From positions 1 to 43,283 of the forward strand of contig JASHQB010000159.1 of assembly GCA_030037775.1 (NCBI GenBank): DNA of 43,283 nucleotides. The letters are read 5' to 3'. Position 1 is the stretch's first letter, and the number at the start of each line of letters is the position of its first letter. Below are positions 1 to 7,837 of this stretch, piece by piece. The translations under genes were made by a program, and so were the position numbers. This DNA is from Candidatus Acidiferrales bacterium. Lineage in GTDB: Bacteria; Acidobacteriota; Terriglobia; Acidiferrales; UBA7541. The notes beneath the pieces are model-generated. The model saw nothing but the letters and a program-made list of their open reading frames with translations. It was not told the DNA's origin and did no database searches.

Positions 1-830
1 AGCGACTGATACCACGTCACCACGGGCGTCCCGAAGAAAACCACGAGCAATGCCGCCGCGCCCAGAAATGTGCCGAAAGGCAGCTCGTAGGTCGAGCCTT
101 TGCGCGACGCGAGAATGAAAATCGATCCCAGGATCGCGCCCAGGAGCGACCCTGCGAGAATCGTGAGAATCGTTCGCCGCAGGCCCAAAAACGCCCCTGC
201 CATGAGCATCATTTTGACGTCGCCGAAGCCCATGCCTTCGCGGCCGCGCAGCCGGAAGTACGCCTCGCCGACCAGCCACAACAATCCACTTCCGACGGCC
301 GCTCCGATCAGTGCATCGCTGAACGAAATGACCGGTGCCGGAGGAGGGAAGTCGAATATCCGATTCGCCAGCCACGCCGCAGTGCCATCTTCGGGGCGCA
401 CGAAGAAGCTGAGAATCAGTGCAATCCCTAGGCCTGTGAAATTCACGGCGTCGGGCAGGATGCGCTCGCGCCAGTCGGTGAAGATGAGCACCACTAAGAT
501 TGCGGAAAACGCCACCCATTTCAACGTGAGGATGGAGTCTCCGAACATCAGATAGCACGCAAAGAAAAGAAGGCCGGTGAGCAGTTCCACGGCAGGATAA
601 ACGGGTGAAATTCTCGCTTTGCAATTGCGGCATTTGCCGGCCAGGAAAAAATAGCTGAGAACAGGAATGTTGTCGTAGGGCTTTATATGCTTTCCGCATT
701 TCGGGCAGCGGGAGCGTGGCCGCACTACGGATTTTCCGGCGGGCAGGCGGCTGATGCAAACGTTCAGGAAGCTGCCGATAACCAGCCCGAAAAGGAACAC
801 GAAGATTCCGATGGCCTCGGGCAGAAGCAT
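1..830 (-). CDS. pilD: Prepilin peptidase (type IV leader peptidase), C-terminus cut by window edge
   Basis: Inner-membrane aspartyl protease that cleaves and N-methylates type IV prepilins and type II secretion pseudopilins. Translating the minus strand from the ATG at 830 gives MLLPEAIGIFVFLFGLVIGS, then the N-terminal zinc-binding block with two CxxC pairs (RCPKCGK and KCRNCK), as in bifunctional PilD. Both aspartyl-protease motifs follow: DWRERILPDAVN and GMGFGDVKMML. Several hydrophobic segments fit a polytopic enzyme. The frame is still open at base 1 after about 276 codons, so only the last few residues can be missing. No pilin genes are visible, so the substrate system lies outside. 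The gene is divergent from the alpha/beta hydrolase gene. The family call is secure. Confidence 0.93.
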   Translation of the reverse strand, partial: MLLPEAIGIFVFLFGLVIGSFLNVCISRLPAGKSVVRPRSRCPKCGKHIKPYDNIPVLSYFFLAGKCRNCKARISPVYPAVELLTGLLFFACYLMFGDSILTLKWVAFSAILVVLIFTDWRERILPDAVNFTGLGIALILSFFVRPEDGTAAWLANRIFDFPPPAPVISFSDALIGAAVGSGLLWLVGEAYFRLRGREGMGFGDVKMMLMAGAFLGLRRTILTILAGSLLGAILGSIFILASRKGSTYELPFGTFLGAAALLVVFFGTPVVTWYQS

Positions 831-936
831 ATTTTGACTGTGCCACAACGGCGAATCCGCCTCAACGGCCGCAGCACGAGCCGTGCCCGATGGCTAACGT
901 TGGGCAGCCTGAAAGCACGCTTGGCCGCCGCGTTTT

Positions 937-965
937 TTGGCGCAAATAGCAGCGTGAGCTATATT
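937..965 (+). promoter_or_regulatory. Candidate sigma70 promoter for the alpha/beta hydrolase gene
   Basis: TTGGCG (937-942), a 17-base spacer and TATATT (960-965). The predicted transcription start near 972 leaves only about 11 bases before the ATG at 983, and no Shine-Dalgarno sequence is visible there. Confidence 0.45.
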
Positions 966-982
966 GATTCATCCATTCTGCC

Positions 983-2032
983 ATGAGCTGGCCCGTGACG
1001 TTATTGGAGCAGAAAATTCGGCGCTACGAGCACAAGCGCTGGGCCGCCGAGCCCAACCGCCGGTCGCTGCCGTTTACGTGGGGGCTAGAGCACATCGGCG
1101 GACGCGAGAATGAAACGGATCCACGGGCCTTTCTACGGCGATTCGTCGAGCAGACGCTTGCCTCGAGCGACGCCTGGTTCGCGTGCGAAACGCCCGGCGA
1201 TTATGAGCTGAAAGCAGCGTCCGATGGCGCACCGTGGAAGGGAGCGCTCGAATTCATGAGCGCCATTCGTTCGCCTTGGACGGAAAATAATCGTGTGCAC
1301 GCCCGGCTTTTCCCCGCACGCGACAGCGGAGCGGCCGTGGTGGTGTTGCCGCAATGGAACGCGGATTATCAAGCGCACGTGGATATTTGTCGCTGGCTGA
1401 ATCGCCTCGGCGTTACGGCGCTGCGCCTGAGCTTGCCCTATCACGACAAACGCGCCGCGCCGGGCCACCCGCGCCCTGATCATATTGTTGGGCCGAATAT
1501 TGGCCTCACCTTGCAGGCGAATCGCCAAGCCGTTTGCGACGCGCGTTGTTGTTTGCGATGGCTGGAGATGCGCGGCTACGGCCCGCTGGGAATCCTCGGC
1601 GCGAGCCTCGGCTCATGTATTTCTTGCATCACGGCGTCCCATGAGCCGCTGATTCGCGCCGCCGCTCTGCTTCACGTTTCAAGCTACTTTGGGGATGTGG
1701 TTGTGAACGGCTTGACCACGATTCACGTGTGGGAATCGATGCGCCCAAAAGTGTCTGAGGAAGAGATACGGAACTATTGGGCGCCCATCAGCCCAATACC
1801 GTACATCTCCAAATTGCGCGGGACCGGGCAAAAACTGCTGGCGATTAGCGGGCGATACGACCCCACGTTTCCGGATGAGTTTTCGAGTGATTTTTTCGCG
1901 GCGGCGCGCGCGAACGAAGTCGATTGCAAAGCCCTGCGCCTTCCGTGCGGACATTACTCACTGGGCGAAGCGCCATTCAAGTGGGTTGCCGGCTGGCGCT
2001 TTGGAAGATTCCTTCAACGCGCTCTTCGGTGA
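983..2032 (+). CDS. Alpha/beta hydrolase fold protein
   Basis: A 349-residue soluble alpha/beta hydrolase with no evident signal peptide. The nucleophile elbow is GASLG (residues 206-210, Ser208). A later GRYDPTF segment supplies a candidate acid and CGHYS near the C-terminus the candidate His, so the triad appears complete. The N-terminal 100 residues carry a long charged region before the fold, longer than in minimal esterases. The substrate cannot be read from sequence; an esterase, lipase or acyl-hydrolase role are all possible. It is divergent from the prepilin peptidase gene and converges on hutH with 18 bases between the stops. The ATG at 983 has no clear Shine-Dalgarno but lies just downstream of a good promoter match. 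Confidence 0.8.
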   Translation: MSWPVTLLEQKIRRYEHKRWAAEPNRRSLPFTWGLEHIGGRENETDPRAFLRRFVEQTLASSDAWFACETPGDYELKAASDGAPWKGALEFMSAIRSPWTENNRVHARLFPARDSGAAVVVLPQWNADYQAHVDICRWLNRLGVTALRLSLPYHDKRAAPGHPRPDHIVGPNIGLTLQANRQAVCDARCCLRWLEMRGYGPLGILGASLGSCISCITASHEPLIRAAALLHVSSYFGDVVVNGLTTIHVWESMRPKVSEEEIRNYWAPISPIPYISKLRGTGQKLLAISGRYDPTFPDEFSSDFFAAARANEVDCKALRLPCGHYSLGEAPFKWVAGWRFGRFLQRALR

Positions 2033-2050
2033 GCCGTGAGTAGGAGCTCA

Positions 2051-3574
2051 CTAGTGGAGAAACTTCTGAAACTCGCCGCGCATGATTTGCTCCGAAACGA
2101 CGGAAATGTCGGGCGCGAGAGCGCGGTCTTTGTCGACCACGCGCGAAACGGAGCGCACCAGCGCGTATGCTTTGCGCGCTTCCGTTCCGGTCTGCAGCGG
2201 CGCGTGAAAATCGATGCCTTGCGCGGCGGCGAGCATCTCAATGGAAATCACGTCGCAAAGGCCATCGAGCATTCGGCGCAAGCGGCGCGCGGCGCTCATG
2301 CCCATCGACACGTAATCTTCCTGATCGCCGGAGGTGGGAATCGAATCGATGGAATGGGGCGTGGACAGGGCTTTCATTTCGCTGGCCAAAGCTGCTGCCG
2401 TTACTTGCGCAATCATGAATCCGGAGTTGAGTCCCGGGTCGGGCGTCAAAAATGCGGGCAAGCCGCTCGTGTGCGGGTTAGTCATATGGTCGATGCGGCG
2501 CTCGCAAATCCCAGCGAGCGTGGCCAGAGCGATGGCCATTTGGTCGGCGGCCATCGCCAGCGGCTGTCCGTGAAAATTTCCCCCGCTGATCACTTCTCCC
2601 GTCTCCGCGAACACCAGGGGATTGTCGGTGGCGCTGTTCAGTTCAATCGAGAGCGTCGTGCGCACCTGCGAGAGCGCATCGCGAACCGCGCCGTGCACTT
2701 GTGGGGTGCAGCGCAGGCTGTAGGCATCCTGGACGCGAGGATCTACTTCCGGCGAGCGGTGGGATTCGCGAATTTCGCTGCCGCGATTCAACTGGGTTAA
2801 ATTGCGCGCGGTTAGGGTCTGTCCCGGATACGGCCGAATGCGCGAGATACGCTCGTCGAACGCGGCCGGAGTGCCACGGAGCGCATCAAGCGACAAAGCC
2901 GCGGCGACGTCGGCGGTATCGATCAGGATTTCCGCCTCGCGCAGCGCCAGCGAAATCAGCGCCAGCATGCCCTGCGTGCCGTTCAGAAGCCCAAGGCCTT
3001 CTTTGGCTTCCAACTTGAGCGGGGCGACCCCTGCCTGCCGCATGGCGTCTGCGCCGGGAATTTTCGAATCTTTGTAAATCGCTTCGCCTTCGCCGATGGC
3101 AACCAGCGCCAGATGGGCGAGCGGCGCGAGGTCGCCAGAAGCGCCCACGGAGCCCTGCGAGGGGATTACCGGAAGCACTCCGCGCGTAAGCATTGCCAGG
3201 AGTGTTTCCACCACTAGGGGGCGCACGCCGCTGAAGCCCTTCGCCAGGGTGTTGGCGCGCAATAAGAGCATCGCGCGAGTTTCGTCTTCGGAGAGCGGCG
3301 CTCCAACGCCGCACGCATGGCTGCGCACCAGATTGAACTGCAAGTCGCTGACTTGGTCGGAATGAATACGCACCGAAGCCAGCGCGCCGAAGCCGGTATT
3401 TACGCCATAAACGGCGGTGTCGCTTGCGCCCAGGCGCTCGACTACTGCGCGCGAAGCCTCCATACGCTCGCGCGCAATGGAAGCCAGAGTCACTTCGTAG
3501 CCTTCGTAGACGATTTGATAGAGCTGGCCGAGAGTGAGGTCGTTGCCGGTGAGCGCCACAGATTTCTTGGTCAT
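2051..3574 (-). CDS. hutH: Histidine ammonia-lyase (histidase)
   Basis: Cytosolic enzyme deaminating L-histidine to urocanate, the first step of histidine degradation. The 507-residue length is normal for the family. The MIO prosthetic group arises from Ala145-Ser146-Gly147 within GSVGASGDLAPLAH. The VRSHACGVGAPLSED segment fits histidase, with Ser-His at the selectivity position rather than the His-containing or Phe/Leu patterns of Tyr and Phe lyases. Its ATG overlaps the stop of the upstream thioesterase gene (ATGA), so the two are translationally coupled. No hutU, hutI or hutG is nearby, so the rest of the pathway would be elsewhere, or urocanate may be an end product here. Confidence 0.93.
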   Translation of the reverse strand: MTKKSVALTGNDLTLGQLYQIVYEGYEVTLASIARERMEASRAVVERLGASDTAVYGVNTGFGALASVRIHSDQVSDLQFNLVRSHACGVGAPLSEDETRAMLLLRANTLAKGFSGVRPLVVETLLAMLTRGVLPVIPSQGSVGASGDLAPLAHLALVAIGEGEAIYKDSKIPGADAMRQAGVAPLKLEAKEGLGLLNGTQGMLALISLALREAEILIDTADVAAALSLDALRGTPAAFDERISRIRPYPGQTLTARNLTQLNRGSEIRESHRSPEVDPRVQDAYSLRCTPQVHGAVRDALSQVRTTLSIELNSATDNPLVFAETGEVISGGNFHGQPLAMAADQMAIALATLAGICERRIDHMTNPHTSGLPAFLTPDPGLNSGFMIAQVTAAALASEMKALSTPHSIDSIPTSGDQEDYVSMGMSAARRLRRMLDGLCDVISIEMLAAAQGIDFHAPLQTGTEARKAYALVRSVSRVVDKDRALAPDISVVSEQIMRGEFQKFLH

Positions 3575-4017
3575 CGATGTGCGCTCCGCGTGGTTGTGGC
3601 GTTGGCTGAACGGGTCAGGGGGAAATACCTCCGGTATTTGTCAGGCAGGCTCTTTGGCCGGCCTTTGCTGTCGCAGATCACGTGCAGCGTCTCGCCAGTG
3701 GCGATAAGGGAGTCGACGCCGTCCTTGAAAACCTCATAGCTGAACGAGATGGTGCGTTTGCGGGAATCGGAGACCTGGGTGCGAATGCGAATCACATCGT
3801 CGAACTTCGCGGGCTGCTTGTAGATGCAGCTCGCTTTGGCCACCACCACGAAACTGTCGTCCTCGATTTCCATTTGTTTGTAGCTGAATCCCAATTGGCG
3901 CATCAGCTCGACGCGCGCCACTTCGAACCACACGAGAAAATTCGCATAATAAACCACGCCCATCTGGTCAGTTTCCGCGTAGCGCACGCGAAGTGTTGTT
4001 TCTCCGATGACAGACAT
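3571..4017 (-). CDS. YbgC/4-hydroxybenzoyl-CoA-type acyl-CoA thioesterase
   Basis: A 148-residue single hotdog-fold thioesterase. The N-terminal RYAETDQMGVVYYANFLVWF matches the family signature, with the catalytic Asp in ETDQMG. The residue after VVY is Tyr instead of the His often seen in Escherichia coli YbgC. It hydrolyses acyl-CoA thioesters; the substrate is not predictable. It overlaps hutH by four bases and follows the enoyl-CoA hydratase gene after 111 bases containing inverted repeats and a likely promoter. A role in removing acyl-CoA made by the upstream enzymes is an inference from neighbourhood only. Confidence 0.87.
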   Translation of the reverse strand: MSVIGETTLRVRYAETDQMGVVYYANFLVWFEVARVELMRQLGFSYKQMEIEDDSFVVVAKASCIYKQPAKFDDVIRIRTQVSDSRKRTISFSYEVFKDGVDSLIATGETLHVICDSKGRPKSLPDKYRRYFPLTRSANATTTRSAHR

Positions 4018-4051
4018 GTAAATGGCAGCAGACTCCTAAACAAAAAAAGAG

Positions 4052-4060
4052 AGTGTAGCA
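4052..4060 (-). promoter_or_regulatory. Candidate extended -10 promoter for the thioesterase-hutH pair
   Basis: On the minus strand the sequence reads TGCTACACT, an extended -10 element (TGnTACACT), about 35 bases before the thioesterase ATG. No good -35 is seen, which extended -10 promoters can tolerate. It would separate expression of these two genes from the carboxylase cluster upstream. Confidence 0.4.
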
Positions 4061-4063
4061 GAA

Positions 4064-4120
4064 TGGTGCCGCCTTGTAGCTCACGCCGATTCCCGATGTT
4101 TCGTATCGGGACTGGCACCA
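4064..4120. repeat. Nested inverted repeats between hydratase and thioesterase genes
   Basis: An outer pair TGGTGCC (4064-4070) and GGCACCA (4114-4120) encloses an inner perfect hairpin TCCCGAT-(7-base loop)-ATCGGGA (4091-4111). It lies just after the hydratase stop in transcription order. A run of seven U residues occurs only well downstream, so it is not a textbook intrinsic terminator. An RNA-stabilising or transcription-attenuating hairpin, or a dispersed REP-like element, would fit equally. Confidence 0.55.
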
Positions 4121-4128
4121 GATCGTGC

Positions 4129-4911
4129 TCAGCGGCCATGCCAGCGCGGCGCGCGCTTTTCAAGAAATGCGGAGAGGCCTTCGCGAAAATCGGCCGTGCG
4201 GCGAATTTCCGCGCTTTCATGAATGGCGACCGCAAGATCCCGCTGGATCTCCTCTTCGTTCCAGCGAAGGATCAGCCGCTTCGTGAGCGCCAGGCTGGTG
4301 GGACTCAACGCGGCCAACGTGTGCGCCAGTCCGCGAGCGGTCTCGATCAATTTGTCCGCTGCCACGATCTCCGTGACTAGCCCTAGCCGGTGCGCTTCCG
4401 GGGCATCAAAGAGCTTTCCTGTCAGCAGAAGCTCGCGTGCGATTTTTTCGCCGACTTGCCGCAAAAGAAAAACAGAGACGACAGCGGGAACAAACCCGAT
4501 GCGTGCTTCCGTGTACCCGAATTTTGCTTCCGGCACCGCAAGCGTGAAGTCCGCAAGCGTCGCGAGACCGGTACCGCCGGCGATTGCCGCGCCGTTCACG
4601 GCGGCAATCAGCGGCTTCGGAAAGCTGTACACGCGGTAAAACATCTTGCCCATACGCTCGGCGTCGGCAACGTGCTGCTCCTGCGTTTGCGTGGCCAAGT
4701 TGCGGAAGGCTTCCAGGTCCATGCCGGCGCAAAAAGCGCTGCCCGCTCCGGTGAGAATCACGACGCGCGCCGGGCCGCGTTCCGCTTCATCCAATGCGGC
4801 CGGAAGATCGCGGATCATCTCGGGCGAAATGGCGTTGCGTTTCTCAGGGCGATTCAAGGTGATGGTCGCAAGGTCGCCGTCGACAACGTATTGGAGGGTC
4901 GAGTAAGCCAT
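4129..4911 (-). CDS. Enoyl-CoA hydratase/isomerase family protein, possibly methylglutaconyl-CoA hydratase
   Basis: A 260-residue crotonase-fold protein acting on acyl-CoA esters. Oxyanion-hole segments are AFCAGMDL (residues 59-66) and AAVNGAAIAGGTGLA (103-117). The second catalytic Glu is in YTEARIGFVPA (Glu135). At the place of the first catalytic Glu the sequence has Gly115, so a classic two-Glu hydratase mechanism is uncertain. It sits nine bases after the HMG-CoA-lyase-like gene, itself overlapping a carboxyltransferase gene. That order resembles the leucine/isovalerate (liu) pathway, where this enzyme would hydrate 3-methylglutaconyl-CoA. The family is certain and the substrate inferred. 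Confidence 0.85.
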   Translation of the reverse strand: MAYSTLQYVVDGDLATITLNRPEKRNAISPEMIRDLPAALDEAERGPARVVILTGAGSAFCAGMDLEAFRNLATQTQEQHVADAERMGKMFYRVYSFPKPLIAAVNGAAIAGGTGLATLADFTLAVPEAKFGYTEARIGFVPAVVSVFLLRQVGEKIARELLLTGKLFDAPEAHRLGLVTEIVAADKLIETARGLAHTLAALSPTSLALTKRLILRWNEEEIQRDLAVAIHESAEIRRTADFREGLSAFLEKRAPRWHGR

Positions 4912-4920
4912 ATTCAGTTT

Positions 4921-5838
4921 TCAGTTCGGTTTTGGCCCGTCCACTTCATGACCATACGCTTTTCGAATCTCGCCGGTAATCGCGCAGGCCAGCGCAAGCG
5001 ATTTTGTGTCGATGCCGGTGGCGACGCCGCGCGCCGCCAAAGTGGTGAGTACTGTTTCCGTCGGAATATTTCCGACCAATTCGTCTCCGGCGAACGGGCA
5101 TCCGCCTAACCCCGTAAGCGCGCCGTCGAAGCGCCGGCATCCCGCCTCGAACGCCGCCAAGACTTTTTCCGCAGCGCCGTCCGGCATACTATGCAAATGA
5201 ACTCCAATGTCCATCCCCGCCGCACAGTTCTTCACCACACTGTAAAGCGACGCCACATCGTGCGGAGACGCTGTGCCCGCGGTGTCTGCAAGCGAGACGG
5301 TTCTCACGCCGATGTCCTTCAGCCACACAAGCGCGTCCTCCACAATTTCCGGTCCCCACGGCTCGTCGTACGGGTTGCCAAATGCCATCGAGACGTAAAC
5401 CACAAGGCCGCGCTTCGCGTTTTCCGTTTCCTTGTGCAGAATTTCGACCAGCGCGCGCGATTCCGCGCGCGTCATGTTGGCGTTGGCGCGACGAAAGTAG
5501 GCGGAGATGGAGTAGGGGTAGCCAATCGTGGTCACGCCCGGCAGCGCAAGCGCGCGCTTCAGTCCCTGTTCGTTCACCACAATGCCGATGATTTCCGGGG
5601 CGGGTCTTTGGGCAGGAAAATGATGCACCAATTCAGCCATGACCGCTTCGCTATCCGCCATTTGCGGAACGTACTTCGGCGCAACGAAGCTGACGGCGTC
5701 AAGATGACGAAATCCGAGTGATAGCAGGCGGCTCAAGTAATCGATCTTCGTCTGCGTTGGAATGATTTGCGGCAAACCCTGCCAGGCATCCCGCGGGCAT
5801 TCGATGACGGTCACGGAATTCTCGGGAGCCGCACTCAC
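4921..5838 (-). CDS. Hydroxymethylglutaryl-CoA lyase-like enzyme
   Basis: A TIM-barrel lyase of about 305 residues in the HMG-CoA lyase/DRE-TIM family, cleaving HMG-CoA to acetoacetate and acetyl-CoA in leucine catabolism. Visible motifs are PRDAWQG near the N-terminus (Arg-Asp catalytic pair, in an ECPRD rather than the usual VGPRD context), the metal-binding HLHS, and the loop GLGGCPFAG with the catalytic Cys. The start is a GTG at 5838 that overlaps the stop of the carboxyltransferase gene (GTGA). The frame stays open further upstream inside that gene, but the extra residues are low-complexity shadow sequence. The substrate could be another 3-hydroxy-3-methyl acyl-CoA. Confidence 0.85.
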   Translation of the reverse strand: MSAAPENSVTVIECPRDAWQGLPQIIPTQTKIDYLSRLLSLGFRHLDAVSFVAPKYVPQMADSEAVMAELVHHFPAQRPAPEIIGIVVNEQGLKRALALPGVTTIGYPYSISAYFRRANANMTRAESRALVEILHKETENAKRGLVVYVSMAFGNPYDEPWGPEIVEDALVWLKDIGVRTVSLADTAGTASPHDVASLYSVVKNCAAGMDIGVHLHSMPDGAAEKVLAAFEAGCRRFDGALTGLGGCPFAGDELVGNIPTETVLTTLAARGVATGIDTKSLALACAITGEIRKAYGHEVDGPKPN

Positions 5839-7511
5839 GTCTGGAGAACTCCTGTTTTGAACTCCGCCACCACCGGATTCAGCGACGCCGCTTGCAGCGC
5901 TTCGATGAGCGCCTCGCGCGTCTCTGCCGGATCGATAATCGCATCCACCCACAGCCGCGCCGCCGCGTAGCGCGCGTCCGCCTGCTTCTCGTAAGTCGCG
6001 CGCGTCGTCTCGAAAAGTTCCTTCTTCTCCTTCTCGGTGAGTTTTTTTCCGTTGCGTTCCATTTGCTTGATCTTGATCTCCACCAGCGTTCCCGCCGCGG
6101 ATTCGCCGCCCATCACCGCATAACGCGCCGTCGGCCACGCGAAAATAAACCGCGGATCGTACGCTTTGCCGCACATTGCGTAATGTCCCGCGCCGAAGCT
6201 CCCTCCGCAGATCACCGTGATTTTCGGTACAACGCTGTTGGCCACGGCGTTGACCATCTTCGCGCCGGCGCGAATGATTCCGCTCCACTCCGCCTCCTTG
6301 CCCACCATGAATCCATTCACGTCATGCAAGAAAATGAGGGGAATCAAATTCTGATTGCAATCCAAAATGAACCGCGCGGCTTTGTCCGCCGCCTCCGTGT
6401 AGATCACGCCGCCGAATTCCATGCGTCGCTCGCCTGTGCCGGCAGCCGCAATCTGCACGTGTTTCTTCTGATTCGCTACGATCCCGACGGCCCATCCGCC
6501 GATCCGCGCAAATCCGCAAACCACCGTCTGGCCATATTCGGCGCGGTATTCCTCCCATCGGCTGCCGTCGACAATGCGGGCGATGATCTCACGCATGTCA
6601 TATTGCTTCCCCGGATCGGAAGAGAAAATTCCGTAGATTTCGTCGGCCGAATACGTCGGCGGCTCCGGTTTTTGATGATCGAACGGCGCGTCCGGCCGGT
6701 GGCCGATTTTGTCGACCAGCGCGCGGATGCGCGCAAGACAGTCGTCGTCGTTTGCCTCTCGAAAATCCACCGTGCCGCTGATTTGCGCGTGCATTTTCGC
6801 GCCGCCCAGTTCCTCGGTGGAGGTTTTCTGGCCGATCGCGGATTGCACCAGAGCGGGGCCAGCGAGGAAAAGGCCGCTCCCTTCGGTTATCAGAATGCTG
6901 TCGCACATCACCGGCAAATACGCGCCACCCGCCACGCACATCCCCATGATGGCCGTAATTTGTGGAATCCCCATCGCCGACATCACCGCATTATTGCGAA
7001 ATACGCGCCCGAAATCGTCCGCGTCTGGGAACACATCTTCTTGCAGCGGCAGAAAAACGCCTGCCGAATCCACCAGATAAATTGTCGGAATGCGGTTCTC
7101 GATGGAAATATTCTGCGCGCGTATCACTTTTTTCGACGTCATCGGGAAAAACGCACCGGCCTTTACCGTCGCGTCATTCGCGATGATCATCACCTGTCGC
7201 TCCGCGACGCGTCCCAATCCCGTGATGGTCCCCGCCGCCGGCGCGCCACCCCACTCTTCATACATCTCGAAAGCGGCGTAGAGGCCCAACTCGAAAAAAT
7301 GCGAGCCGGAATCGACGAGTCTTGCGATGCGTTCCCGCGCCGTCAGCCGGTTTTTCTGGTGCTGCGATTCGATGGCCTTCGCTCCGCCGCCTTGGCGAAT
7401 CTGCTCCTCTTGATTCTTGATCTCCGTCAGGCGATCGACGATGGCGCGGCGATTCTTCTGGAACTCGGCGGAATCTGTCTTGACGTGGGTTTCAAGCAGC
7501 GAATTGGCCAA
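5835..7511 (-). CDS. Acyl-CoA carboxylase carboxyltransferase subunit (methylcrotonyl-CoA carboxylase beta type)
   Basis: Carboxyltransferase half of a biotin-dependent acyl-CoA carboxylase, moving CO2 from biotin to an acyl-CoA. Two crotonase-like halves are visible: the N-terminal one with GTITGLGRV, SAGVFLPLQ and GMCVAGGAYLPVMCD, and the C-terminal one with ANQKKHVQIAA, GKEAEWSGIIRAGAKM and GGSFGAGHYAMCG. With the lyase and hydratase genes it best fits 3-methylcrotonyl-CoA carboxylase beta. I favour the TTG at 7511 (558 residues), preceded by GAGG with a 7-base spacer. An in-frame ATG at 7562 lies inside the likely -10 box. The biotin carboxylase/biotin carrier subunit is not in the window. 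Confidence 0.9.
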   Translation of the reverse strand: MANSLLETHVKTDSAEFQKNRRAIVDRLTEIKNQEEQIRQGGGAKAIESQHQKNRLTARERIARLVDSGSHFFELGLYAAFEMYEEWGGAPAAGTITGLGRVAERQVMIIANDATVKAGAFFPMTSKKVIRAQNISIENRIPTIYLVDSAGVFLPLQEDVFPDADDFGRVFRNNAVMSAMGIPQITAIMGMCVAGGAYLPVMCDSILITEGSGLFLAGPALVQSAIGQKTSTEELGGAKMHAQISGTVDFREANDDDCLARIRALVDKIGHRPDAPFDHQKPEPPTYSADEIYGIFSSDPGKQYDMREIIARIVDGSRWEEYRAEYGQTVVCGFARIGGWAVGIVANQKKHVQIAAAGTGERRMEFGGVIYTEAADKAARFILDCNQNLIPLIFLHDVNGFMVGKEAEWSGIIRAGAKMVNAVANSVVPKITVICGGSFGAGHYAMCGKAYDPRFIFAWPTARYAVMGGESAAGTLVEIKIKQMERNGKKLTEKEKKELFETTRATYEKQADARYAAARLWVDAIIDPAETREALIEALQAASLNPVVAEFKTGVLQT

Positions 7512-7560
7512 CGCGGGTCCTCGCAAACGGCCGCTCTCTTCGAGCGGCCCGAAACTCCGC

Positions 7561-7569
7561 ATTGTATCA
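7561..7569 (-). promoter_or_regulatory. Candidate extended -10 promoter for the carboxyltransferase operon
   Basis: The minus strand reads TGATACAAT, an extended -10 element. A start near 7554 would give a leader of roughly 43 bases to the TTG start at 7511, which has its own Shine-Dalgarno. It lies back to back with the plus-strand promoter at 7583-7610. Confidence 0.4.
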
Positions 7570-7582
7570 TCAGCGAAGTGCT

Positions 7583-7610
7583 TTGACTTGTGCGGCGCGA
7601 TCCGTATAAT
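7583..7610 (+). promoter_or_regulatory. Strong sigma70-type promoter upstream of leader ORF and GNAT gene
   Basis: TTGACT (7583-7588), a 16-base spacer and a perfect TATAAT (7605-7610). This is the best -10 match seen in the window. Transcription would start near 7617, about 40 bases before a small ORF with a strong Shine-Dalgarno. Confidence 0.65.
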
Positions 7611-7656
7611 ACGTAGCCACAGCGGCAACTTGCCGCCATTCCCCAAGGAGGCGCCT

Positions 7657-7710
7657 ATGCGCACGTTTGAATCAACGCTGGATCGGCCTGCGTCGGCGCC
7701 GCTCTCTTAG
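7657..7710 (+). CDS. Possible 17-residue leader peptide
   Basis: An ATG five bases after a near-perfect Shine-Dalgarno (AAGGAGG, 7645-7651) opens a 17-codon frame, MRTFESTLDRPASAPLS, ending in TAG. It follows the strong promoter at 7583-7610 and precedes the GNAT gene by 127 bases. A small hairpin (CGGCC-6-GGCCG, 7807-7822) sits just before the GNAT Shine-Dalgarno. No run of one amino acid indicates a classical attenuator. It may be a leader peptide, a short independent protein, or the remnant of a longer gene. I do not recognise the peptide. Confidence 0.4.
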   Translation: MRTFESTLDRPASAPLS

Positions 7711-7837
7711 CTTCGTCGGCTATCTTTTCCGCTGGTTCGATTCTTTCGAGATCTCGCGCACGTGTGTTCTGCGCGCGTCGCCGACCAATCTTAATCTGTG
7801 CATTTGCGGCCCTTCGAGGCCGACGGAGGATTGAGTG

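Noticed and set aside
2035-2051. Small GTGAG/CTCAC hairpin between the hydrolase and hutH ends
   Set aside because: Only a 5-bp stem with no U-run in either direction; too weak to call a terminator.
5839-6288. Upstream in-frame extension of the HMG-CoA-lyase-like gene
   Set aside because: The added residues are Arg/Gly-rich, lie inside the carboxyltransferase gene, and the GTGA overlap at 5838 gives a good start for the family length.
5892-7586. 564-codon open frame on the plus strand opposite the carboxyltransferase gene
   Set aside because: It is the mirror of a strongly coding GC-rich gene; its translation is His/Arg-rich without family motifs, and no ribosome site was seen.
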